NCBI RefSeq assembly: GCF_004791165.1
Contig: NZ_SRUZ01000003.1
Coordinates: 372,001-436,000 of the forward strand
DNA from: Mesorhizobium sp. M8A.F.Ca.ET.218.01.1.1
Lineage (GTDB): Bacteria > Pseudomonadota > Alphaproteobacteria > Rhizobiales > Rhizobiaceae
Direction of reading: 5' to 3'
Length of the DNA stretch: 64,000 bases
The notes beneath the pieces were generated by a model. It had not been told where the DNA came from, ran no database searches, and saw nothing but the letters and a program-made list of their open reading frames with translations. This document shows, in pieces, positions 45,230 to 53,314 of this stretch. Every line of letters starts with the position of its first letter. Position 1 is the first letter of the stretch. A program made the position numbers and the translations under genes.

Positions 45230-45856
45230 TTACAAGAACACCCGCAACTGGGTGTGGATGATCGACCGGTAGTCCTCGATCGTGCGCCGGCCTTCTTCCT
45301 CATCTTGCGTCAGGGCCAGGCGCACGACGCCGCCGGCAAGCTGGAAGATCAGAAAGACCAGCCGTGCGAACGCCTCGCGCTGCTCCGCCTGAAGCATCGG
45401 ACCGACGTGGTCGCAGAATATCTTCGACTGATGTCTCGTCTCGGCGATGTCGAGATGCTGCAGCGCCTTGTCGGCCTGGATGGCATTCTGCAGGTCCTGA
45501 ATGGCCGGGTCAGCCGCGACACGGCTGTAGTAGTCGTTGAGCAGGCGGTCCGCGGCGCCGGTCACGTCGCCCAGCCCCTGGATTTCGGCGATGATCGCGC
45601 CGAAGCGCGCCCGGCTGACCTCCGAGAACCGCTCATAGAGCATCGCCAGGATCGCCGACTTGTTGGGAAAGTAATGGTAGACGGTGGCGATCGGCCCGCC
45701 CGCCAGCATGCCGACCTCCTTCATGGTGACGGCGTCGATGCCCTTCTCGCCGATCAGCCGCATCGTCGTCGACAGGATGGCGTCGATTCGTTCGCGGCTG
45801 CGCTCCTGCTTGGGTCTGCGCCTGGGCTCGGTGGCCGTTCGACTTGCTTCCGTCAT
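45230..45856 (-). CDS. TetR-family transcriptional regulator
   Basis: A 208-residue regulator. A basic arm (RRRPKQERSRERIDAIL) precedes the helix-turn-helix AVTMKEVGMLAGGPIATVYHYF. The ligand domain is typical in length. It is divergent from the MFS-oxidase-PLP operon; a palindrome at 45929-45945 lies between. It likely represses that operon until its substrate or a derivative binds. Confidence 0.87.
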   Translation of the reverse strand: MTEASRTATEPRRRPKQERSRERIDAILSTTMRLIGEKGIDAVTMKEVGMLAGGPIATVYHYFPNKSAILAMLYERFSEVSRARFGAIIAEIQGLGDVTGAADRLLNDYYSRVAADPAIQDLQNAIQADKALQHLDIAETRHQSKIFCDHVGPMLQAEQREAFARLVFLIFQLAGGVVRLALTQDEEEGRRTIEDYRSIIHTQLRVFL

Positions 45857-45928
45857 GCACCGATCTTTCGCCCGGGGTTCCCGAATTCCGGTTGACAAAA
45901 AATATGATCAAGTATCAGTTTCTTAAAT

Positions 45929-45945
45929 GCTGACAGATTGTCAGC
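45929..45945. promoter_or_regulatory. Palindromic operator, TetR/MFS gap
   Basis: GCTGACA-GAT-TGTCAGC: perfect 7-bp arms with a 3-bp centre, between the TetR start (45856) and the MFS start (45982). Confidence 0.7.
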
Positions 45946-45981
45946 TTTTCTGCCGCGCGGCAAGGACGTTGGGAGGCGCCT

Positions 45982-47169
45982 TTGACTTCGACAAGCACCG
46001 GTCTTCAAGGCGATGGCGACTGGCTGGTCGGCAATCCGACCGGCGGCCAGCTTGCCTCGGCCTTGTGGATCGGGTCGGTCGGCCTGCTCATCCTCGGCCT
46101 GCAGCCCGTCCTGCTCGGCGCGCTCTATACCGAGGGCCATGTCAGCGGTGACGAGCTGGCACTGGTCGCCACCGCCGAGATGATCGCCATCGCGATCGGC
46201 TCGGCGATCGTCGCGATGCTGCTTTCCGCCCGCAACATGCGCTGGAAGAGTGCGGCCCTGCTGCTGCTCTTGGCGCTGGCCAATGTCTGGACGGCCTATG
46301 CCGCCGGCGCCAACACGCTGATGGCGGCTCGCGCGCTGGCCGGCCTCGCCGAAGGTGGCCTTGTCGCGGTCGCCACCGAACTGATCGCCCGTTCGCGGCG
46401 CGCCGAACGCATCGGCGGTTTTTTCGTCACCATGCAGACGCTGGCGCAATGCGCTCTTGCCTTGCTGCTGGCGCTCTATGTCATTCCCGCCGCCGGATCG
46501 GCGGGCGGCTTCCTCGTTCTCGCGGTCGTCTGTGTCGCGTCGTTCGTGGTCGCCTTCATTGTCCCCGCCGACTATGCCGACCTGCCGAAGGACGAGAACC
46601 TCGCCAATGTGCTGACGGGTCCCTCTATCACCGCGCTGTTGTCGGTCTTCTGCTACTTCATGTTCTTCGGCGCGGTCTGGGCGTTTTTGGAACCTCTCGG
46701 CGCCCAATTCGGCATCGATGGCCGCACCGTCGGGCTGATCGTCTCGGCCAGCCTCGCGGCGCAGGTGCTGGGCGCGATGACGGCGACCGTGTTCGAGGCG
46801 CGCATCGACTATCGCCTTGCCATCGCCGCGATCGGCATCGTCGCGCTTGCCGCCTCGCTCGTGCTTGCCGGTGGACCTGGCCTCGCGACATTCTGGGTCG
46901 CCGCCCTGGTCATGGGTTTCATCCTGCTGTTCATCGTGCCCTACCAGATCCGGCTGGCGATCACCGCCGACGAGACGCGCACCGCCGTGCTGCTGGTGCC
47001 GGCCGCCCAGCTTTTCGGCCTGGCGATCGGGCCGGTCGCGGCGTCGTTGCTCATCGACGGCAAGGATTTTCGCCCGGTTCCGGAATTCGCCGCCGCGAGC
47101 GCCGTCGCCAGCGTGGCGCTGCTCGGCCTGTTTGTACTCGTGGCGCGGCGTCGCCGGGCTATTGCGTGA
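45982..47169 (+). CDS. MFS transporter (TTG start)
   Basis: A 395-residue inner-membrane transporter with about 12 hydrophobic segments. ARALAGLAEGGLVAVATELIARSRRAERIGG matches the cytoplasmic loop 2-3/4-5 region of major facilitators. TTG is taken as start because GGGAGG lies seven bases upstream and no nearer ATG exists in frame. It is first of a three-gene operon with an FAD oxidase and a PLP enzyme, so it may import or export their substrate. Confidence 0.8.
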   Translation: MTSTSTGLQGDGDWLVGNPTGGQLASALWIGSVGLLILGLQPVLLGALYTEGHVSGDELALVATAEMIAIAIGSAIVAMLLSARNMRWKSAALLLLLALANVWTAYAAGANTLMAARALAGLAEGGLVAVATELIARSRRAERIGGFFVTMQTLAQCALALLLALYVIPAAGSAGGFLVLAVVCVASFVVAFIVPADYADLPKDENLANVLTGPSITALLSVFCYFMFFGAVWAFLEPLGAQFGIDGRTVGLIVSASLAAQVLGAMTATVFEARIDYRLAIAAIGIVALAASLVLAGGPGLATFWVAALVMGFILLFIVPYQIRLAITADETRTAVLLVPAAQLFGLAIGPVAASLLIDGKDFRPVPEFAAASAVASVALLGLFVLVARRRRAIA

Positions 47170-47174
47170 GCGGC

Positions 47175-48455
47175 ATGTCGAGCAGCTGGAGCAACTGGTC
47201 GGGCTTCGTCACCGCCGAGCCGCGGCTGCTTGCCAGCCCGGCCGATGCTGGCGAGCTCGGCGATCTCATTCGCACCGCGCCCGGTCCGGTCCGCGTCGTC
47301 GGCGCCGGTCACTCCTTCACGCCGCTGGTGAAGTCGCAAGGCACCATCCTGTCGCTGGAGAAGCTGGAAGGGCTGGCCTCGCATGACGCGAAAAAACATC
47401 AGGCGCGCGTGCGGGCAGGGACGCGGCTTGGTTCGCTCATGCACATTTTGCAAGGCATCGGCCAGGGCCTGCCCAACATGGGCGACATCGACCGCCAGGC
47501 GATAGGCGGCGCGCTGGGCACGGCTACCCATGGCTCGGGGCCGACGCTCGGTGCGTATCACACGCAGCTGGAAACGGTTCAGATCGTCGACGGGCTTGGC
47601 AAGGTCCGCGAGTTCAAGCGGGAAGGGGATCAGGAGACGATCCATGCCATCAGCGTCGCGCTCGGTGCCTTCGGTGTCTTGAGCGAAGTGACGCTGAACA
47701 ACATCGCGACCTACCGGCTGCGCCGCCGCAAATGGGTGCTGCCGATCGGCGACATGCTGCGCGATTTCGAAACGATGATGGCCGCCCATCGCTCGGCCGA
47801 ATTCTATTACATTCCATTTTCCGGTTACGCGCAGTTCATCGCCAGCGACTTCAGCGCCGAGGCCACGACGACGCGCCCGACCGACGATGATGAGGGCTCG
47901 TTGCGCACGCTGCGCCGCTTGCGCACCGGGCTTGCCTGGCTGCCGTCGCTGCGCCGCCGGCTGATCCTGGGCGCGGTCGCCAAGGTGCCGGCCGAGGATT
48001 ATGTGCAGGACTGGCTCAACGTCTATGCCAGCGACCGGCAGACCAGGTTCAACGAAATGGAATATCATCTTCCCTTCGAGGAGGGGCCGAAGGCGCTGGC
48101 CGAGATCATCGAACTGACCGAGAAGCATTTTCCGGAAGTCTATTTCCCGATGGAGGTGCGGTCGGTGGCATCGGACGAATTCTGGCTCTCGCCCTTCCAC
48201 AAGAGGCTCACCTGTTCCATCGCCATCCACCACGACGCGGCGAACGATCCGTTGCCATTCATGCGCGCGGCCGAGCCGATCTTCCGCAGATATGGCGGCA
48301 GGCCGCACTGGGGCAAGATGCACAGCCTGAAAGCGGCCGACCTGAAAAAGCTTTATCCGCGTTGGGACGATGCGATTGCGGTGCGCCGCGACATCGACCC
48401 GCACAACCGTTTCGTCTCGCCCTATATCGCCGATCTCTTCGGCATCGACCAATGA
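47175..48455 (+). CDS. FAD-linked oxidase, alditol/aldonolactone oxidase-like
   Basis: A 426-residue flavoprotein of the D-arabinono-1,4-lactone/alditol oxidase group. The FAD domain has VVGAGHSFTPL; H46 is the residue that commonly links covalently to FAD in this group. GQGLPNMGDIDRQAIGGALGTATHG follows, and the C-terminal part has RPHWGK, the family's flavin-facing motif. It should oxidise a sugar lactone or polyol with oxygen, releasing hydrogen peroxide. The ATG at 47175 is chosen; a GTG three codons earlier is possible. Its stop overlaps the next gene's ATG. Confidence 0.86.
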   Translation: MSSSWSNWSGFVTAEPRLLASPADAGELGDLIRTAPGPVRVVGAGHSFTPLVKSQGTILSLEKLEGLASHDAKKHQARVRAGTRLGSLMHILQGIGQGLPNMGDIDRQAIGGALGTATHGSGPTLGAYHTQLETVQIVDGLGKVREFKREGDQETIHAISVALGAFGVLSEVTLNNIATYRLRRRKWVLPIGDMLRDFETMMAAHRSAEFYYIPFSGYAQFIASDFSAEATTTRPTDDDEGSLRTLRRLRTGLAWLPSLRRRLILGAVAKVPAEDYVQDWLNVYASDRQTRFNEMEYHLPFEEGPKALAEIIELTEKHFPEVYFPMEVRSVASDEFWLSPFHKRLTCSIAIHHDAANDPLPFMRAAEPIFRRYGGRPHWGKMHSLKAADLKKLYPRWDDAIAVRRDIDPHNRFVSPYIADLFGIDQ

Positions 48456-49597
48456 AAGCCTATTTCGCCTCGCTTTCGGATGCGCTGAAGCAGGCGGGCA
48501 TCTTCCAACCCTGCCTGCTGCTCGACCGCGACCGGTTGGACAGCAACATCGCCCTGGTGAAGCAAAGGCTCGATCCCCGCCTCGCCGTGCGGCTGGTCGA
48601 CAAGTCGCTCGCTTGCCTGCCGTTGCTTGCCCATATTGGCAAGGCGCTTGGTACCCACCGCTTCATGACCTTCCACCCGCCGATCAGCGAGGCGGTGCTG
48701 AGCGCGTTTCCGGATGCGGACCTCCTCTACGGCAAGCCGATGCCGGTCGGCGCGGCAAGGGCGGCGCTTTCCAAGGGGAACGCAGCCGGGTCGAGGGTAT
48801 GCTGGCTGATCGATACACAGCAGAGGCTGACGGAATATGGCGCGCTCGCCGACGAACTCGGCGTCGAGCTGCGCATTGCTTTCGAAATCGATGTCGGACT
48901 GCATCGCGGCGGCTTCGCCGAACCGGAAGCCCTCTCGCAGGCGTTGAAGGCGCTGCCGGCCCACAAGCGGCTGCGCTGCGAAGGCGTCATGGCCTATGAA
49001 GCGCATGCGCCGCATATACCCGGCCTGTTCGGCGGGCCGGCGAGGGCATTGGCGCAAGCCTCGGAACGAGCCGCCGCTTTCGTGGCGCGCCTCGGCATGG
49101 ACCAGCGCCATATCTTGAACATTGGCGGCAGCAAGACAGCGCTGCTTCATCATGGCGGCGCTGCCAATGAAGTGTCGATGGGCTCGGCCTTCGTGCTGCC
49201 CGGCGATTTCGATACGCCGGGCCTCGACGGCTTTCAGCCGGCGGCCTTCATTGCGACGCCGATCCTGAAAGTGGTCGAGCCGATGCTGCCCGGCCCGCCG
49301 GCGGTTTCGCGTCTGCTCCAGGCGCTCGGCCGGTTTCCGCGCAAGGGTTGCTATCTCTATGGCGGCAAATGGATGGCCGAACCGGTGTTTCCCGAAGGCA
49401 TGACGACGAACGGCCTGCTTGGCCTGTCCTCCAACCAGCAATTCATGGGCCTGCCCGCCGAGGCCGTTGTCAGGCCCGGCGACCATGCGTTCCTGCGGCC
49501 GACGCAGAGCGAAGCCGTGCTGCAGCAGCTCGGACCGATCGCGGTGCTTTCCCGTGGCAGGATCGTCGACCGCTGGCCGGTGCTGCCGATGGGGTGA
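48452..49597 (+). CDS. PLP-dependent alanine racemase/D-threonine aldolase-fold enzyme
   Basis: A 381-residue enzyme with the fold-type III N-terminal barrel. LVDKSLACLPLL carries the candidate PLP lysine in the position of the family's VKxN motif (here VDKS, an atypical form), and GVMAYEAHAPH follows. The family contains alanine racemase, D-serine dehydratase and D-threonine aldolase types. It overlaps the oxidase gene by four bases (ATGA), so the two are co-translated. The substrate is not readable; a D-amino acid or amino alcohol is a guess. Confidence 0.78.
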   Translation: MKAYFASLSDALKQAGIFQPCLLLDRDRLDSNIALVKQRLDPRLAVRLVDKSLACLPLLAHIGKALGTHRFMTFHPPISEAVLSAFPDADLLYGKPMPVGAARAALSKGNAAGSRVCWLIDTQQRLTEYGALADELGVELRIAFEIDVGLHRGGFAEPEALSQALKALPAHKRLRCEGVMAYEAHAPHIPGLFGGPARALAQASERAAAFVARLGMDQRHILNIGGSKTALLHHGGAANEVSMGSAFVLPGDFDTPGLDGFQPAAFIATPILKVVEPMLPGPPAVSRLLQALGRFPRKGCYLYGGKWMAEPVFPEGMTTNGLLGLSSNQQFMGLPAEAVVRPGDHAFLRPTQSEAVLQQLGPIAVLSRGRIVDRWPVLPMG

Positions 49598-49640
49598 CGT
49601 TTCGGCGTTCGCCACTGGCGCCTGCATTTGCGATGTCGTG

Positions 49641-49681
49641 ATTCTAGGGGCTGCGCTCCTCTTCGCTCCTTCTCCTAGAAT
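49641..49681. repeat. REP-like palindrome related to the one at 25083
   Basis: Outer arms ATTCTAGG and CCTAGAAT, with interior CTCCTCTTCGCTCC, then TGACGAAG. Same architecture as 25083-25130 (ATTCCAGGG and CCCTGGAAT with CTTCGCTCCT inside, then TGACGAC). Confidence 0.65.
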
Positions 49682-49717
49682 GACGAAGTTGTGAAGCGCC
49701 TCGTTGCAATGACTTTA

Positions 49718-49730
49718 TTGACTAAGTCAA
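49718..49730. promoter_or_regulatory. Palindrome upstream of the MarR-GNAT gene
   Basis: TTGAC-TAA-GTCAA, perfect 5-bp arms, 38 bp before the start codon. It suits a MarR-type autoregulatory site. Confidence 0.6.
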
Positions 49731-49767
49731 CTAAATGATTGATCCTGTCCACGACAGGAGGACTGCC

Positions 49768-50703
49768 ATGACGATCCACGACCACCCCGGCAAGGAACGC
49801 ATCGACGCAGTGCGCGCCTTCAACCGCTTCTACACCCGCCAGATCGGTGTGCTCGACGAAGGTTGGCTGAAAAGCACCTTTTCGCTTACCGAGGCGCGGG
49901 TGCTCTATGAGCTTGCCCATCGCGACGGGCTCGTCGCCAGCGACCTGGTGCGCGATCTCGGCCTCGACCCTGGCTATGTCAGCCGTTTGCTCAAAAAATT
50001 CGAGGAGCGCGGTCTGGTCGAGCGCGAAGCCACCGAAGCGGACGCGCGCCGCGCCTCGATCGCGCTGACGCCGGCGGGCAGGGAAGCCTTCGCGCCGCTC
50101 AACCAGGATTCGCACGACCAGGTGCGAGCGCTGCTCGATCGACTGGCGCCCGTCGACCAGGATCGGCTGGTCAAGGCCATGCGCATCGTTCAGGACCTGC
50201 TCGGCGACAGACCCGAACCAAAGGTGCCTTACATCCTGCGGCCGCTAGAGGTTGGCGACATCGGCTGGGTCACGCGCCGCCAGGGCATGCTCTACGCGCA
50301 GGACTATGGCTGGGACGAAACCTATGAGGCGCTGGTCGCTGAGATCCTCGGCGAGTTCGTAAAAAAATTCGATCCGAAATGGGAGCGCGGCTGGATCGCC
50401 GAGCGGGAAGGCGAGGTCGTCGGCTCGGTCTTCGTCGTGCGCAAGTCGGATCAGGTGGCCAAGCTGCGGCTGCTCTATGTCGAACCGTCGGCGCGGGGCC
50501 TCGGCATCGGCAAACGGCTGGTCGAGGAATGCATCGGCTTTGCCCGCGCCAGGGGGTACAAGACGCTGACTTTGTGGACCAACGACATTCTGACCGCGGC
50601 CCGGCACATCTACCAGGCGGCCGGTTTCAAGCTGACCGAGGAAGAGCCTCACCATTCCTTCGGCAAGGATCTGGTTGGCCAGAACTGGGATCTGGAGCTG
50701 TAG
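49768..50703 (+). CDS. MarR-GNAT fusion: regulator plus acetyltransferase
   Basis: A 311-residue protein with two domains. Residues about 1-145 are a MarR winged helix (LVASDLVRDLGLDPGYVSRLLKKFEERGLVERE, with the wing at ATEADARRASIALTPAG). Residues about 155-311 are a GNAT acetyltransferase with the acetyl-CoA motif RLLYVEPSARGLGIGKRLVEECIGFAR and ending ARHIYQAAGF. It can bind DNA and probably acetylates an unknown amine. This fusion is widespread in bacteria. A palindrome lies just upstream. Confidence 0.88.
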   Translation: MTIHDHPGKERIDAVRAFNRFYTRQIGVLDEGWLKSTFSLTEARVLYELAHRDGLVASDLVRDLGLDPGYVSRLLKKFEERGLVEREATEADARRASIALTPAGREAFAPLNQDSHDQVRALLDRLAPVDQDRLVKAMRIVQDLLGDRPEPKVPYILRPLEVGDIGWVTRRQGMLYAQDYGWDETYEALVAEILGEFVKKFDPKWERGWIAEREGEVVGSVFVVRKSDQVAKLRLLYVEPSARGLGIGKRLVEECIGFARARGYKTLTLWTNDILTAARHIYQAAGFKLTEEEPHHSFGKDLVGQNWDLEL

Positions 50704-50711
50704 CGGCGCCT

Positions 50712-51545
50712 CTATGCCTTGACCGGCACCCAGATCTCCAGCCCGCCATTACCGGTGCGGGCATCGAATTCGGGCCCATAGCGCTCGAATTCCGGCGCGT
50801 CGGCGATTTCATGGCCGGAGGCCGGGAGCCAGCTGTTCCAGATCGTGTTGATCGTGCGCCGGATGGTCGAGATGTGCTCGCGATGCGTGAAAACGGCGTA
50901 TTTCCGCGCCGGCACATGCACCCGGTAGAATTCCTTCGGCAGGTCGGAGAAGTCCGACACCTCGACGCCGACGACATAGTCGAAATTGCCGGCATCGTCG
51001 CCATTGAGGCAGACACCGTAGAAAACGCCTGGGACTTCGCCGGGGATGTTGCCGATATAAGGGCTGAAACGCTGCCACTGCATCGGAATGCCGGCGCTCG
51101 ATTCGCAGCTGTAGCGCTCGCCGAAGCCGGCGATGAGGAAGGCTCGGCTGGTCTCGAAGCGCGGTGGTTCAAGGCTGGTGAGCAGGGAATGGTCCATCAG
51201 GATAGGCTCCACGAGATCGAGTGTCTTGGTCGAACCTTGCGCGCGCACCAGTTCCGGCGTGGTGCCGAACTGGTCGCGGAAGGCACGGGTGAAAGCCTCA
51301 TGCGAGTTGTAGCCGGCGTCGAGCGCGACGCACAGTATGTCGGGCGCGCCGCCGGCGAGCCTGCGCGCCGCCTCGGTCAGCCGGCGCGAGCGCATGTAAC
51401 CCATGACGGAACGGCCGGTGGCGGCGCCGAAGGCGCGCGTCACATGAAAGCGCGACACGCCGCTGCTGTGGGCGACGTCGTCGAGCGTAACAGCCTCCGG
51501 CAGATGGCTTTCGACAAACCATAGCGCTTTCTCGGTCGGGTTCAT
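50712..51545 (-). CDS. AraC-family regulator with GyrI-like effector domain
   Basis: A 277-residue regulator. The N-terminal AraC pair of helix-turn-helices reads VTLDDVAHSSGVSRFHVTRAF and AALDAGYNSHEAFTRAFRDQFG. The C-terminal half (about 125-277) is a GyrI/SbmC-like small-molecule binding domain (VEVSDFSDLPKEFYRVHVPARKYAVFTH). This is the Rob/SoxS-type order. GAGGAG precedes the ATG at 51545. It is divergent from a FecCD-type permease gene. Confidence 0.88.
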   Translation of the reverse strand: MNPTEKALWFVESHLPEAVTLDDVAHSSGVSRFHVTRAFGAATGRSVMGYMRSRRLTEAARRLAGGAPDILCVALDAGYNSHEAFTRAFRDQFGTTPELVRAQGSTKTLDLVEPILMDHSLLTSLEPPRFETSRAFLIAGFGERYSCESSAGIPMQWQRFSPYIGNIPGEVPGVFYGVCLNGDDAGNFDYVVGVEVSDFSDLPKEFYRVHVPARKYAVFTHREHISTIRRTINTIWNSWLPASGHEIADAPEFERYGPEFDARTGNGGLEIWVPVKA

Positions 51546-51647
51546 GTGCTCCTCGCATGTGGCGTCTTCACTCTGGCGCCTCGTTGCCCGGCCAGTTTGA
51601 TCGAAATTGCGCATGGCGCAAAATCGAAAACGGCAACGCTGACAGGC

Positions 51648-52685
51648 GTGGACGCAAAGTCCGTCCGCGCCCATGCCGACGGCAGGCTTGCTCGGGCCAT
51701 GACGGCGGGCGCGGTGGCGCTCGTCGCTCTCGCGCTGCTGTCGATCGCTTATGGCTCGACGCTGATACCTCTGAGCGATGTCATCGCCGCCCTTGGCCGT
51801 GCCGTCGGACTGGACGAGCCTGAGATATCGGGCCCGGTCGGCAAGATCGTCGTCGACCTGCGGCTGCCGCGCACGATCCTGGCGATCTGTGTCGGCGGCG
51901 GGCTGGGCATCGTCGGCGCGCTTTTGCAGACGGTGACCCGTAACGATCTTGCCGACCCCTCCCTGTTCGGCCTGTCGTCGGGGGCCGCCGCCGGCGCGGT
52001 TTCCGTCATTACCGTGTTCGGCGACAGTTTCGGCATCTGGACCTTGCCCGTGGCTGCGTTCACTGGCGGCATCCTCGCCGCCTCCATCGTGCTTTTGCTG
52101 GTGGCGCGGGTGAGGGGGCAAGGTCCTGAGCGGCTGATCCTCGCCGGTCTTGCCGTTTCCTTCATGTTCACGGCCTTGACCAATTATCTGGTTTTTGCCG
52201 GTGACCAGCGCGCGGCTCATTCGGTCCTGTTCTGGACCATGGGCGGGCTCGGGCTGGCGCGCTGGGACAATGTATGGCTGGGGGCGGTGGGCGCCGGCAC
52301 GATCGCGGCCTACGGGCTGTGGAGCCATCGCAGCCTGGACGCTTTCCTCGCCGGTGAGAGCGCCGCCGAGAGTCTAGGCGTGCCGGTGGCGCGCATGCGC
52401 AGGACGACATTTCTCGTGGCCGCTTTCTCGACGGCAATCCTCGTCTCGGTCGCCGGCGTGATCGGCTTTGTCGGATTGATGATACCGCATCTGTCGCGGC
52501 CGCTGGCCGGTCCACTGCATCTGCGCCTGATCACAAGTTGTGCGCTGTTCGGGGCGGTGCTGCTGCTGGCAAGCGATCTCCTGGCCCGAACCTTGCTGCC
52601 GCCGCAGGAACTGCCGATCGGCATCATCACCAGCTCGCTCGGCGCGTTCTTCGTCGTCACCATGGTTGTCCGAAACCGCCTGTGA
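51648..52685 (+). CDS. FecCD-family iron-chelate ABC permease, orphan
   Basis: A 345-residue inner-membrane permease with about nine to ten helices. Family signatures include LRLPRTILAICVGGGLGIVGALLQTVTRN, DPSLFGLSSGAAAGA and VIGFVGLMIPHLSRPL. It would move ferric siderophore, heme or vitamin B12. The binding protein and ATPase genes that normally accompany it are absent here; it sits between an AraC and a MarR gene. GTG at 51648 is proposed as start; GTG at 51546 is possible. Confidence 0.82.
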   Translation: MDAKSVRAHADGRLARAMTAGAVALVALALLSIAYGSTLIPLSDVIAALGRAVGLDEPEISGPVGKIVVDLRLPRTILAICVGGGLGIVGALLQTVTRNDLADPSLFGLSSGAAAGAVSVITVFGDSFGIWTLPVAAFTGGILAASIVLLLVARVRGQGPERLILAGLAVSFMFTALTNYLVFAGDQRAAHSVLFWTMGGLGLARWDNVWLGAVGAGTIAAYGLWSHRSLDAFLAGESAAESLGVPVARMRRTTFLVAAFSTAILVSVAGVIGFVGLMIPHLSRPLAGPLHLRLITSCALFGAVLLLASDLLARTLLPPQELPIGIITSSLGAFFVVTMVVRNRL

Positions 52686-52807
52686 AGACGTGCCCTCCGA
52701 GCGTTGTTGCGCACCGGTACACGTTCATCTGCCGCTAACCAGGATCGGATTGCAGGCCTGCCATGCGCATTTTGCCGGCTTTCATCGCGCTGTGGCATCT
52801 TGAATAG

Positions 52808-52819
52808 TAAGCACGCTTA
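52808..52819. promoter_or_regulatory. Palindrome upstream of the MarR-EmrAB genes
   Basis: TAAGC-AC-GCTTA, perfect 5-bp arms, extending imperfectly outwards (AATAG and TTATA). It lies 16 bp before the MarR start and likely overlaps its promoter. Confidence 0.6.
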
Positions 52820-52834
52820 TTATATCTATCGCTT

Positions 52835-53314
52835 ATGGTTTCAGATGGCATCGACAGATTGGGATTTTTGATCCACGACGTGCAGCGCCTGATGCGCAAG
52901 CGCTTTGAGGTGCGCGCCAGCGGGCTGGGCCTGTCTTCGGCGCAATGGCGGCTTCTGGTCCGCGTTGCCAAGGAGGCGGGCGTAGCGCAGGCGCGGCTCG
53001 CCGAACTGCTCGAAATCGAGCCGATCAGCGTCTCACGCCTGGTCGACCGGATGGAGGAGGGCGGCTGGATCGAACGCCGCTCCGACGCGGCCGACCGGCG
53101 CGTGCGCATGATCTTCCCGACCGAGAAGGCGAACGCGGCCTATGCGGACGTCAAGAGCCTTGCTGGCGAGGTCTATGAGGAATCGCTCAGCGGCGTTTCG
53201 CCCGAAGATCGACGCGTCCTGATCCGGGCGCTGGATGTGATCGTACAGAATCTGACGGACGGCGAAGCTTCGTCGCTCGAAAAGATCAAGAGTGCGGAAG
53301 GTGCGGCAGCATGA
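52835..53314 (+). CDS. MarR-family regulator
   Basis: A 159-residue winged-helix regulator. SSAQWRLLVRVAKEAGVAQARLAELLEIEPISVSRLVDRMEEGGWIERRSD holds the DNA-binding helices, and DAADRRVRMIF the wing. It overlaps the efflux adaptor gene by four bases (ATGA), so it is the first gene of an emrAB-type operon and probably represses it in the absence of toxic lipophilic compounds. Confidence 0.88.
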   Translation: MVSDGIDRLGFLIHDVQRLMRKRFEVRASGLGLSSAQWRLLVRVAKEAGVAQARLAELLEIEPISVSRLVDRMEEGGWIERRSDAADRRVRMIFPTEKANAAYADVKSLAGEVYEESLSGVSPEDRRVLIRALDVIVQNLTDGEASSLEKIKSAEGAAA

